A DNA stretch of 64,000 bases from NCBI RefSeq assembly GCF_019392335.1, contig NZ_JAHXRQ010000001.1:558001-622000 (forward strand), in the 5' to 3' direction. Below, one piece after another: positions 27,139 through 35,277 of the stretch. The stretch is from Mameliella sp. CS4 (lineage in GTDB: Bacteria > Pseudomonadota > Alphaproteobacteria > Rhodobacterales > Rhodobacteraceae). Positions within the stretch are counted from its first letter, which is position 1. The number at the start of each line of letters is the position of its first letter. Made by a program: the position numbers and the translations under genes. The notes below the pieces were generated by a model. That model saw only the letters and a program-made list of their open reading frames with translations, searched no databases and was not told the origin of the DNA.

Positions 27139-27153
27139 TCAATCAAGGCTTAA
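27139..27153. promoter_or_regulatory. CtrA-like site between flgB and fliI
   Basis: TCAA, seven bases, TTAA, in the 84-base divergent region: 22 bases before the flgB start and 47 bases before the fliI start. It differs from TTAA-N7-TTAA at one base. It could control both transcription directions. Confidence 0.5.
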
Positions 27154-27200
27154 CGCTGATTCCTTTAGATATGGTTTGCGAGGAATGAACGGAGCGTACG

Positions 27201-28583
27201 ATGGAAGAAGACATCACCGGCCTCAGGGCCAGGATCGCGCAGATGCAGCCGGTGCGCGCGGTCGGCCGCGTGCAATCGGTGGATGGCACGATCATCTGGG
27301 TGCGCGGCCTGGCCGAGGACGCCTGTATCGGTGACCGGCTGCGCCTGATGCACCCGGGCAATGTGCTGGGCGGCGAGGTCCTGCGCATTCGCGACGACCT
27401 GGTGGCGATGCTGCCGGATGAGCCGGCCGAGGGTGTGTCGCGCGGCGATCGCGTTGCTGTTCTTGGCCCGCCGACGCTGGCGCCCTGCGACAGTTGGATC
27501 GGCCGGGTGATCGACGCCTATGGCCGCCCGCTGGACGGTGCCCCGATCGGCCCGGGGGCGCAACGGCGGCCTTTCCGCGCCAGCCCGCCACCGGCGGCGG
27601 CGCGGCGGCGCCTGGGTGAGCGGTTGCGCACCGACCTGTCCGTTTTCGATACCCTGCTGCCCATCGTGACCGGCCAGCGTGTCGGGCTTTTCGCCGGGTC
27701 CGGCGTGGGCAAGTCCAGACTGCTGGCGCAGCTTGCACAGGGGATGGAGGCGGATGTCGTCGTGCTTGCGCTTGTCGGGGAACGTGGTCGCGAGGTTCTG
27801 GATTTCGTGACCTCCGTCCTGGGACCTGAAGGCATGGCGCGCAGTGTCGTGGTCGCCGCAACCTCTGACCGGTCGCCGTTGGAACGTCGACGGTGCCCGC
27901 TGGCGGCCATGACCATCGCCGAGCATTTCCGGGACCAGGGCAAACACGTGCTCTACCTTGCCGATTCTATCACCCGTTTCGCAGAGGCGCACCGCGAAGT
28001 CGCGATCGCCTCCGGCGAACTCCCGGCCCTGCGCGGGCATCCGCCCTCGGTTGCCCATCAGATCATGCGCCTGGCGGAACGGGCTGGGCCGGGGTTGCAG
28101 GGAACGGGTGACATCACGGCGGTGTTCAGTGTGCTTGTGGCCGGGTCGGACATGGATGAACCGGTTGCTGATATCCTGCGTGGGGTCCTGGACGGGCACG
28201 TCGTGTTGGACCGGCAAATCGCCGAACGGGGCCGCTTTCCGGCCATCGACCTTCTGCGGTCCGTTTCGCGCAGCCTGCCCGAGGCGGCAAGCGACCATGA
28301 AAACACCCTGATCCAGAGGGTCCGTGGCCTGCTGGGTGCCTATGCGAAATCCGAAACGATGGTGCGGGCGGGTTTGTATCGGGAAGGTGAGGACCCATTG
28401 CTGGACCAGGCGATGAAGGTCTGGTCGGACCTGGATGCGTTCCTGTCCGAGAAATCGCCGGATGGGCCGGAGGGCGCCTTTCAAAAGCTGGAACTGATCC
28501 TGCGCCGGGCTCAGGCCGGCGTGCCGCAGGGTCGCCCGGCTCCGGGACGCGGGGGCCAGATGCCGGTGGCGCGCAAGATGTGA
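27201..28583 (+). CDS. fliI: Flagellar export ATPase FliI
   Basis: A 460-residue ATPase of the F1-beta type that drives flagellar export. Walker A is GSGVGKS near residue 168, and the Walker B region is VLYLADSITRFAEAHREVA. SGELPALRGHPPSVAHQIMR is typical for the family. It stands alone on the plus strand between two minus-strand blocks. FliH, its usual stator partner, is not encoded here; the FliJ-like protein at 22050 could be its stalk. Confidence 0.95.
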   Translation: MEEDITGLRARIAQMQPVRAVGRVQSVDGTIIWVRGLAEDACIGDRLRLMHPGNVLGGEVLRIRDDLVAMLPDEPAEGVSRGDRVAVLGPPTLAPCDSWIGRVIDAYGRPLDGAPIGPGAQRRPFRASPPPAAARRRLGERLRTDLSVFDTLLPIVTGQRVGLFAGSGVGKSRLLAQLAQGMEADVVVLALVGERGREVLDFVTSVLGPEGMARSVVVAATSDRSPLERRRCPLAAMTIAEHFRDQGKHVLYLADSITRFAEAHREVAIASGELPALRGHPPSVAHQIMRLAERAGPGLQGTGDITAVFSVLVAGSDMDEPVADILRGVLDGHVVLDRQIAERGRFPAIDLLRSVSRSLPEAASDHENTLIQRVRGLLGAYAKSETMVRAGLYREGEDPLLDQAMKVWSDLDAFLSEKSPDGPEGAFQKLELILRRAQAGVPQGRPAPGRGGQMPVARKM

Positions 28584-28585
28584 AA

Positions 28586-28615
28586 GACAGGCGCGGCGTT
28601 CATGGCGCGCCTGTC
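28586..28615. terminator. Perfect hairpin between convergent fliI and the DUF1217 gene
   Basis: GACAGGCGCG and CGCGCCTGTC form a perfect 10-bp stem with a 10-base loop. It begins three bases after the fliI stop, and its right arm overlaps the stop codon of the opposing gene (28614-28616). It can form in both transcripts. There is no T-run. Confidence 0.5.
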
Positions 28616-29825
28616 AGCCAAAGATCGATTGACGCGGAATGGAAGAAAGAAGTGTCAATGCAATCTGGTTCGACCCGGCGTTTGCCGTCTGGTTGATCTG
28701 GTTCTGCAACAGGTAGGTATTGATGACCCTGTTCAGGACGTCCGGTTCAGCCAGTTCGGAGAAGGACTTGACGCCGTAGCGGCTGCTGACCTTGTCTTTC
28801 AGCATCTTGACCTGCTTGTCGACGTCGATCTGGCTGAACCCCGAGGGCAGGCCCAGCGCCGCCTGGAAGACGTTGCGCAGCGAGGTCGTGCCAAGGACCG
28901 AGAACCACTTGGTATTGTCGGAGGACCCACGCCCCGCCAGCTCGGGTATTGCACGTTCAAAGTTCAACGCCGTGCGCAGGCTTTCATCCACATCGCCGAC
29001 CGCAACTTCGAATTCATGCAGGTAGAAATCCGAGACGATTTCATCCGCGAACCCCTCTTTCTGGGTTGCGGATACCGGATCGCGGTTGAATTCAAAGGCT
29101 TTGGCCAGGTCGATATATCGGCTGTCGCCGAGGACATTGGCCAGGTCGCGGGCATCGTCAGTTCCCTGTTCCAGCACCCTCTGCATCAGCTTGGTGCTAC
29201 CAGCCTTTTCACCCAGATCGAAGGCGACCAGAGCATAGGTGAACAGGCGCGGGTTCTTGATCATCCCCTCGGCCGAGGTCACGGCGCCGATGTTGTCCCG
29301 AAAGAACTGTGTTTCCGTCTCGATGTTCAGAACGACCTGCCGACGTACCGATTCCCCATAGGGCGTGTCCGTGTCGCCGGTTTCGGCCAGCCCGGCCTCC
29401 ATGTTTGCCAGCACGGTTTCGCGATAGCGATCCGCAATCGGATCGGCGAAACCGGCTTCCCGGGTCTTGGGTTCCAGGACTTTTTCAAAGTTGAATGCAT
29501 TGGCCAGCGCGACGAAACGCCCGTCCGACAGGCGATTGGCGAGCGCATCGTCGTTTTCCGTCCCTTCTTCCAGAACCTTCTGGATCAGGAACTTGCTGTC
29601 GATCTTGTCCTCGAGGCCGAAAGCCGACAGCGCGACCCGCATGACCCTTCGATCGGATACGAAGTCCTCCGCGCTTTTGATTTCGCCGATGCGGGATGCA
29701 AAATACTCGGCATCGCGTGCAAGAGTCGGCGACTTGTCGAAATTCGCGCGTTGAGAGTCCTGCGTGGCCTTCAGGAACTGCCAGGCGGTGAGACCGGAGC
29801 CGACGACAATGGGTTGAAAGCTCAT
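28614..29825 (-). CDS. DUF1217-family flagellar-locus protein
   Basis: A 403-residue protein starting at the ATG 29825 (MSFQPIVVGSGLTAWQFLK), which overlaps the flbT stop by four bases. It is mostly helical and contains at least three copies of a repeat of about 90 residues, each with a pattern like R.FALANAFNFEK or RYIDLAKAFEFN followed by a block ending in a distal FAYL/YLL-type strand. This matches DUF1217 proteins, which often sit beside flagellin regulators in Rhodobacterales and Rhizobiales. No signal peptide is seen, and the function is unknown. Confidence 0.75.
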   Translation of the reverse strand: MSFQPIVVGSGLTAWQFLKATQDSQRANFDKSPTLARDAEYFASRIGEIKSAEDFVSDRRVMRVALSAFGLEDKIDSKFLIQKVLEEGTENDDALANRLSDGRFVALANAFNFEKVLEPKTREAGFADPIADRYRETVLANMEAGLAETGDTDTPYGESVRRQVVLNIETETQFFRDNIGAVTSAEGMIKNPRLFTYALVAFDLGEKAGSTKLMQRVLEQGTDDARDLANVLGDSRYIDLAKAFEFNRDPVSATQKEGFADEIVSDFYLHEFEVAVGDVDESLRTALNFERAIPELAGRGSSDNTKWFSVLGTTSLRNVFQAALGLPSGFSQIDVDKQVKMLKDKVSSRYGVKSFSELAEPDVLNRVINTYLLQNQINQTANAGSNQIALTLLSSIPRQSIFG

Positions 29826-30226
29826 TGTGACCTCGTGGCCAGCAACCTGTCCTCGCGCGGAATCAGCGCCCGAAGCGCCTTGAGGCACTGGTAGAACTGC
29901 TCTCCCAGCAGGGCCTCGGTCGCCTGTCCCAGCAAGCGCCGGCTGTCCGGATCGGTCAGGATCTGACTCAGCTCCTCGATCCGAGGAAGAAGTTTCAGGC
30001 GAGCCTCTTCGGCATCGGCGTCCCCGGTCAGGATCAGCTGTGCATGGTAGCAAAGCCGACGCACGGGCGTTTTCGCCTCTTCCGGGTGGATCGCATCGCG
30101 CAGGCGAAGGACATTCGCGTTCGGCGTCACGATTGACAGGCGGCTGCGGCGATCACCGTTTTCGATGACCGCGCCATTGATCAGCACGCGCTCTCGCGGG
30201 CCAAGTTTCAGGACAAGTCCACTCAT
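29822..30226 (-). CDS. flbT: Flagellin biosynthesis repressor FlbT
   Basis: A 134-residue FlbT. The N-terminus reads LVLKLGPRERVLINGAVIEN, as in Caulobacter. In that organism FlbT binds the leader of flagellin mRNA and lowers its translation and stability until the hook is complete. The flagellin leader here has a hairpin just before the start codon that is a plausible target. The gene overlaps flaF upstream and the DUF1217 gene downstream by four bases each. Confidence 0.93.
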   Translation of the reverse strand: MSGLVLKLGPRERVLINGAVIENGDRRSRLSIVTPNANVLRLRDAIHPEEAKTPVRRLCYHAQLILTGDADAEEARLKLLPRIEELSQILTDPDSRRLLGQATEALLGEQFYQCLKALRALIPREDRLLATRSQ

Positions 30227-30600
30227 TTTCGTATGCTCCTGCCGCTCAATCCTTTCAGGATCGCGGCGTTGATTTCCAGAAGCGGTCTGACGCGCGCTTT
30301 CTTGGTCAGCACCTGCGAGGTGTGTTGCTGCACGAATTCCGCCAGGTAAAAGATCCGCGCCCGCAACTCGGCGGGAAGGCCATTGTCGCTGTCGGCGACA
30401 TCGACGGCCAGGGCGGTCCAGAGACGCTGGTTGTCGGAAAGGGCCTCGACCAGCCGTGGATAGGCCCGGGGACCAGCCTCGGCGGCGGACTTGATACGAT
30501 GCGTGACCTTTGCGATCAGCTCGTATTCGGTGCCGCGGGGGGTCTGGGTCGAGCGGGCGTTTTGGGCATATGCTCGTTGTGCGAGAGTATGGGCGTTCAC
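30223..30600 (-). CDS. flaF: Flagellin synthesis activator FlaF
   Basis: A 125-residue FlaF. The start is a GTG at 30600, with GAAGG seven bases before it. Typical sequence includes LAQRAYAQNARSTQTPRGTE near the N-terminus and WTALAVDVADSDNGLPAELR in the middle. In Caulobacter FlaF acts opposite to FlbT and is needed for flagellin synthesis or export. It is the first gene after fliC, separated by 77 bases containing two hairpins. Confidence 0.92.
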   Translation of the reverse strand: MNAHTLAQRAYAQNARSTQTPRGTEYELIAKVTHRIKSAAEAGPRAYPRLVEALSDNQRLWTALAVDVADSDNGLPAELRARIFYLAEFVQQHTSQVLTKKARVRPLLEINAAILKGLSGRSIRK

Positions 30601-30621
30601 TTCAGAACCTTCTGGTTATGA

Positions 30622-30661
30622 GGATCAAGGGGGATGATCCGAAGGGCCGGTTGCCCGGCCC
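30622..30661 (-). promoter_or_regulatory. Two tandem RNA hairpins between fliC and flaF
   Basis: Read on the minus strand, the first hairpin (30661-30644) has stem GGGCCGG/CCGGCCC with a GCAA tetraloop. The second (30640-30622) has stem GGATCA/TGATCC with a C-rich loop TCCCCCT. They begin 17 bases after the flagellin stop. No T-run follows. They may form the 3' end of an abundant fliC messenger by processing or partial termination. Confidence 0.5.
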
Positions 30662-30677
30662 CCCGGGGTGTCTTGGA

Positions 30678-32006
30678 TTAGCGGAACAGCGACAGCAGCG
30701 ACTGCGGCGCCTGGTTGGCGATGGACAGCGCCTGGACACCCAACTGTTGCTGGACCTGCAGCGCCTGCAGGCGGGCCGAGGCCTCTTCCATGTCCGCATC
30801 GACCAGCGTGCCGATGCCGGATTTCAGGGCGTCGGTAAGGCTGCCGACAAAGTCGGCCTGGGTTTCGATGCGACCCTGGGCAGAGCCGAAGGCAGAGGCC
30901 GAGTCGATCGCGGTCTGGATCAGGCCCTCGATCGATTCCAGGGCAGCGTCGGCGCCGGCCTGGGTGGTGACGTCGACGCTTGACAGATCTTCCAGGCGGC
31001 CACCGATGGTGGAGTCCCCGACAGCGTAGCTGCGGACCTGGACCGAGAAGTTGTCACCGGTGTTGTTGGCGCCGGTAAAATCGATCTGGTTCGCGTTGGT
31101 GCCATTCACCGCCGCGCCGATGCCGAGGCCGTCGGTGATGGCCGAGTTGTCGGTCACGTACTTGTTAAACGCGTCGGCAAGACCGGCGGCCACATCGGCC
31201 TGAGTGTCACCGTCGCGGGCAACATAGGTGATTTCCTGTGCGCCTGCCGTTGCGGTGGTGTTGAAGGTCGCCAGACCGGCGGCACCCGCTGTGATCTCGA
31301 TCGAGAAACCGGTGCCGGCCGCCACAGTGGCGGTGCCTGCACCTGCGGTCTGACCAACAACGGCAGCGGTGGTCGCCTGTGTTGCGTTACCGGCCAGGGC
31401 GACGGCGGCGGTGTTGGCCGCACCAGACAGTTCGTCCGAGGCCGCGGCGGTGGCGGATGCCGATGCCACGTCGATCGACGCGGCCGATGTGCCGAGGTCC
31501 TGCTTGGCCACAGTGATGTCCGACGCGGTCACACCGGTACCGGAGCGGTCCAGCGAGGCCAGCACGTTGATGCTGCCCGAACCGGCGGCGGTGTCGGTGT
31601 TCGACAGCAGGTTCAGACCGTTGAACTGTGCGGCACCGACGACTGCACTGATCTGGTTGCGCAGCGCGTCGATATCGGTCTGGATCTTGCCCCGGTCGAC
31701 GTTCTCTTCCTGGGCGGCAACGATCTTGCCTTTGATCTCGGTCAGCAGCTCGGTCGTGGTTTCCGCGGCCTGGCGGGCGACGGCGACGGTGGACTGGCCA
31801 AGGTTGAGGCTGTCGGAGATCCCCTTGAAGCCCTTTACGTCCGCTTCCATCACCTTCGAGATGGCCCAGACGGCGGAGTTGTCCTTGGCGTTGGCGACAT
31901 TCTTGCCGGTGGAGATCTGCGACTGGGTGTCCGCCAGGCTGGAATTGATGGATTTGAGGGTTTGCAGCGCGACCATCGCGCCATTGTTCGTCAGGATGCT
32001 AGACAT
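30678..32006 (-). CDS. fliC: Flagellin
   Basis: A 442-residue flagellin, the filament subunit. The conserved N-terminal helices contain NNGAMVALQTLKSINSSLAD, then ISTGKNVANAKDNSAVWAIS. The C-terminal helix has LVDADMEEASARLQALQVQQ and ends NQAPQSLLSLFR. The middle (about 160-330) is variable and very rich in Ala, Thr and Gly, forming the surface of the filament. It is the only flagellin gene here. It is followed by flaF and flbT, which control it, and a long leader precedes it. Confidence 0.96.
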   Translation of the reverse strand: MSSILTNNGAMVALQTLKSINSSLADTQSQISTGKNVANAKDNSAVWAISKVMEADVKGFKGISDSLNLGQSTVAVARQAAETTTELLTEIKGKIVAAQEENVDRGKIQTDIDALRNQISAVVGAAQFNGLNLLSNTDTAAGSGSINVLASLDRSGTGVTASDITVAKQDLGTSAASIDVASASATAAASDELSGAANTAAVALAGNATQATTAAVVGQTAGAGTATVAAGTGFSIEITAGAAGLATFNTTATAGAQEITYVARDGDTQADVAAGLADAFNKYVTDNSAITDGLGIGAAVNGTNANQIDFTGANNTGDNFSVQVRSYAVGDSTIGGRLEDLSSVDVTTQAGADAALESIEGLIQTAIDSASAFGSAQGRIETQADFVGSLTDALKSGIGTLVDADMEEASARLQALQVQQQLGVQALSIANQAPQSLLSLFR

Positions 32007-32027
32007 AGATTGTCCTTGCTTTCAAAA

Positions 32028-32041
32028 GGCGCTTTTGCGCC
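32028..32041 (-). promoter_or_regulatory. Hairpin in the flagellin leader
   Basis: GGCGC, a four-base loop, GCGCC, placed 21 bases before the flagellin start and just upstream of its ribosome site (AAGGAC at about 32012-32017). This is the kind of structure through which FlbT could act. No direct evidence of binding is available from sequence. Confidence 0.4.
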
Positions 32042-32132
32042 GGTTTGCATTTGCCGCGAACGGCATCTCTGACGCCTTCTGACGTATGCAGTCCGACCCC
32101 TTTGTCGGCCTGCGCCACCCGTCTTGGTGCGC

Positions 32133-32169
32133 GGCCAACTTGGCCTTTCGAGTCCTAACGTTGCCCTAA
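32133..32169. promoter_or_regulatory. CtrA-like site and palindrome upstream of fliC
   Basis: On the minus strand, TTAG, seven bases, TTAG (32169-32155) is a CtrA-type pair with two changed bases. Ten bases closer to fliC is a palindrome GGCCAA-C-TTGGCC (32133-32145). They lie about 130-165 bases before the flagellin start codon, in the 201-base gap between fliC and the FlgN-like gene. Confidence 0.45.
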
Positions 32170-32207
32170 TCCCTCCACTGCCGTTTCGGCGGATTTGTCA
32201 CAAATCT

Positions 32208-32555
32208 TCAGGCACGCCGTTCCAGCCGTTTCGATGCTGGCGCATCGATGGTCTGCCGTCGTCCCTTGGCATCATAGGTATCGGTCGCCTTGCGCACGCG
32301 GTTGAGATCGCCGATGCGGGCGGCAACGTTGCGCAGGCCGGCCAGCGCCTGGTCGAACAATTCCTGGTTTCGGCGCAAACCGTCCTTTATGGGCGCGACC
32401 TCCTCGGCCCGAAGCGGCGCATTCTCCAGGTCTGCGGCAAGGCTCTGTTTTTCCGTCATAAGGTCGGCCAGGCGATCGAAATCACCCTCGAGCAACGCTT
32501 TTCGCTCGGCCTCGAGCAGGGATTTCAGGCGGTTTGTCAGTGTCTGGTCAGTCAT
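32208..32555 (-). CDS. FlgN-like flagellar export chaperone
   Basis: A 115-residue, highly charged, helical protein. Its pattern LLEAERKALLEGDFDRLADL followed by EKQSLAADLE is typical of FlgN-type chaperones, which bind FlgK and FlgL before export. Its start overlaps the end of the FlgJ-like gene by eight bases, so they are coupled. Assignment rests on this pattern, size and place in the cluster. Confidence 0.7.
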   Translation of the reverse strand: MTDQTLTNRLKSLLEAERKALLEGDFDRLADLMTEKQSLAADLENAPLRAEEVAPIKDGLRRNQELFDQALAGLRNVAARIGDLNRVRKATDTYDAKGRRQTIDAPASKRLERRA

Positions 32556-32817
32556 CGACTCTCTCCTTTAAGGCGTGAAACAGGGATTCGGCCAGTCCGA
32601 TCCCGCCGCCTTCGGTCATCTGCCGGGCCTGTTCCAGGCGCATGAAAGAGGCGAACTGGTTTTCACCGGCACCCCCGCCGAAGGCCTCTGGCGCCTCGCC
32701 CAGCTTTGCGGATTTCAGCATTTCGGCAAGAAAGTTCGCCTCCAGCTCTTTGGCGGCTTCGCGAAGGGCCCGGTCCTGCGGCGTTGGCGTGGTTGCGACT
32801 GTATTTGGAATTTCCAT
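32548..32817 (-). CDS. FlgJ-like rod-binding protein, no muramidase domain
   Basis: An 89-residue protein with a FlgJ N-terminal (rod-binding) domain: ALREAAKELEANFLAEMLKS is followed by FGGGAGENQFASFMRLEQAR and GIGLAESLF. The C-terminal glucosaminidase of enterobacterial FlgJ is absent, which is usual in alphaproteobacteria. I chose the ATG at 32817 because GGAGAC lies upstream; the open frame extends further but overlaps the fliK promoter region. It is divergent from fliK. Confidence 0.82.
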   Translation of the reverse strand: MEIPNTVATTPTPQDRALREAAKELEANFLAEMLKSAKLGEAPEAFGGGAGENQFASFMRLEQARQMTEGGGIGLAESLFHALKERVDD

Positions 32818-32929
32818 TTGCTTTGTCTCCAATTCGACTCGCTCTTCGTGATTTGGCCTGATCGCGGTAAAGAAAGTGGTAAGGAGCTTGGCCCTAGTGT
32901 GCCCCCGTGGAAGAATTCCCGGAGCACTC

Positions 32930-35269
32930 ATGCTGAGCCAATTGACTAGCCTGCTGGGCCTTGCCCCGGCGAAATCCATTCCGGAGGCCCGCAAGGATGC
33001 CCAACCGGACACCGATTTCGCCAGGGTTTTCGCCGATGCAGAGGATGACGCGCAGACCTTCCAGCCAGATCCTGCGCTCCTGACGGATGCCGATGAGGTC
33101 GATCCGGCAGACCCCGTGCATGATCCGGATACAGGAACGGAATGGGTCGACGACCTCGATCATGCGCGCGGTGGCCCGGAAAAATCCAAAGATGGTGAGT
33201 CGGTGGGCGAGTGGCTGGATCCGGAACCGGAAGGAGATTCGGACGCCAAGGGTTTGGCCAGATTGGTTGATGGTCAACCCGCTGATCCCACGGAGCCAAA
33301 GGACAGCTGGCTGCAACATGCAGAGGAATTGCTACCGAACCGAGGCCCTCTCGATGGTCCGTCCGACCTGGGCCGGGATGCCGAAAACTTGCCTGACCTC
33401 GGGCCTGTCACGGCAAGGGACTGGCGGAAGGCGGACAACCCGATCGATGGGACGTCATCGGACGGAGTCTTTCCCAAGGCAGAGATGGACCGTTCTCCCG
33501 TTTCTGATCTGATGCGGGGCGTGCCAGGGGCCGGGGCGCAACCTCCGGAACAGCATCCAGCCCTTCAAGGCATTGAAACTGTGATTAAACCTGCTGGCGC
33601 CGCAGCGCGGGAAGTCGCCCCTGACGCGCCGGTTCCGCCAACCATGTCGCAAGGCGGCGCGCGCTCGGACGTGGCGGATCGACTTCCTGCCAATCCCGGG
33701 TCAGCCTCCCCTTTGACTGGCAATGCGGCCACGAAACCTGCCACGGCTTCAGCCCCCGGCTTGCCGGATATCCCGGTCTTTCGTTTCGGCCTGTCACAAC
33801 CGGCCCAAGAGCAGGCCTGGCCGCGCATGTTCGAGCCGCCTGTTTCCCAATCGGACCCGGTTTCCGTGCCTCCCGGCCATGCGGTGCGCACCGGGTCTGC
33901 TTTCGGTTTGGCTGCTTTGAGTCCCGAAGACCGGGTTGCCGGGACGCTCCAGGCACGGGAAAAACCCGCTTCGCCATTGCCGGTCGACTGGTCCGAAGGA
34001 GCCGCTCAGGACCGGTCCTACCGTATCGTATCGGAACAGGGAGCGGCAGGCCCGCGCGGGTCTGTGTCGGGTGCGGAGCCAGTGAACGTACAACCGAAAT
34101 CCGCAACCGGTATGGTTGATCCGCGCGGAGTGCTGGAACGATTGAATACCGATCTCTCGTTGGTGGCCAAACCCGACAGGGGTACGTCTGGAAAAAGGAC
34201 ACAGGCTGACCCAACCGCTACATTGCAAGTCACCAAAGGTCTACGGGTGCCGCGAGAGACAGCGCCAACGAATCGCGCAGAAACCTCCACGTTGACGCCG
34301 GATGTTTCGCGCCCGATGGCGACGCCGGGCGGGGTCACAGGTCCTGCGGAAGGTGGGCATGCTGCGGCTGATGGGCGGGGTCCAGAAAGGGCGATCCGCC
34401 ATGCGGGCTCGTCATTGAACGGGGAAGCTGTTGTTCCGTCGGAACAGCGGGGTGCAGACCCTGCGACGCGTCGCGAACCCTCTGTCATGAAAGTAGAAAA
34501 TGCCCCACCGGCGACTCGGACAGAACCTGCGGCGCAGTCCTTGGCGACAAGCGTTCCGGAGGGTTTGAAACGGGATCACCTGCGCCACGATCCGGAAGCT
34601 ACGCCACGCCCGGATCGGGTTTTCTCTGACAGTGTGATCCGGTTGCGGCCTGACGTGCAGGGAGGGGCTGCCGGCAAGGCAGATGCCCTTGCGGCTGCGC
34701 CCGGCGGCGCGACGCCCGCTCTGGCGGGTCTCCCCTTGCCGGGAACATCGGCGCGTGTGACGTCGCCCTTCCTCGATGACCTTGCCGAGGACCTCTTGCC
34801 CCTGGACAGCCAGGCCATGGGCGCGGGGCCAGGGACACATTCCTCGCCCGCCCAGGTTGCGGCGATGCCGCAGGCCATGCAGCGAGCGGATGTTGCGGCG
34901 ATTCTTCGGCAGGTCTCGGATGGGATGGCACGTCTGGGGGAGGGCTCCGTAGAAATCCGCCTTTCACCCGAGGAACTTGGACAGGTGCGCATGCAAATGG
35001 TGCCGTCCGACGGCGGTATGACAGTGCATATCACCGCAGACCGCCCCGAGACGCTTGATCTCATGCGGCGCCATATCGATCTGCTTGCGCGCGACCTGGC
35101 CGATGCCGGGTACGAGAGCGCCTCTTTCAGTTTCGGCGAAGGCGGGGAGGGCGGTGAAGATCCGGCCCCGCGCCACGAACGCGCCGAGCCGATGCCGCAA
35201 GACGATGTGCCAGCCACAGTGGCGCGCAACACCGAAGTCAATTCGGACGGACTTGACCTCAGATTCTAG
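32930..35269 (+). CDS. fliK: Flagellar hook-length control protein FliK
   Basis: A 779-residue FliK. The long N-terminal part (1-650) is Pro/Asp/Ala-rich and disordered, as expected for the molecular ruler. The conserved C-terminal domain spans about 655-755, with GEGSVEIRLSPEELGQVRMQ followed by DRPETLDLMRRHIDLLARDL. It signals FlhB to switch substrates. I chose the ATG at 32930 because GGAG is five bases before it. It is long for the family (usually 400-600). flgD follows after eight bases. Confidence 0.88.
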   Translation: MLSQLTSLLGLAPAKSIPEARKDAQPDTDFARVFADAEDDAQTFQPDPALLTDADEVDPADPVHDPDTGTEWVDDLDHARGGPEKSKDGESVGEWLDPEPEGDSDAKGLARLVDGQPADPTEPKDSWLQHAEELLPNRGPLDGPSDLGRDAENLPDLGPVTARDWRKADNPIDGTSSDGVFPKAEMDRSPVSDLMRGVPGAGAQPPEQHPALQGIETVIKPAGAAAREVAPDAPVPPTMSQGGARSDVADRLPANPGSASPLTGNAATKPATASAPGLPDIPVFRFGLSQPAQEQAWPRMFEPPVSQSDPVSVPPGHAVRTGSAFGLAALSPEDRVAGTLQAREKPASPLPVDWSEGAAQDRSYRIVSEQGAAGPRGSVSGAEPVNVQPKSATGMVDPRGVLERLNTDLSLVAKPDRGTSGKRTQADPTATLQVTKGLRVPRETAPTNRAETSTLTPDVSRPMATPGGVTGPAEGGHAAADGRGPERAIRHAGSSLNGEAVVPSEQRGADPATRREPSVMKVENAPPATRTEPAAQSLATSVPEGLKRDHLRHDPEATPRPDRVFSDSVIRLRPDVQGGAAGKADALAAAPGGATPALAGLPLPGTSARVTSPFLDDLAEDLLPLDSQAMGAGPGTHSSPAQVAAMPQAMQRADVAAILRQVSDGMARLGEGSVEIRLSPEELGQVRMQMVPSDGGMTVHITADRPETLDLMRRHIDLLARDLADAGYESASFSFGEGGEGGEDPAPRHERAEPMPQDDVPATVARNTEVNSDGLDLRF

Positions 35270-35277
35270 GACAGACC

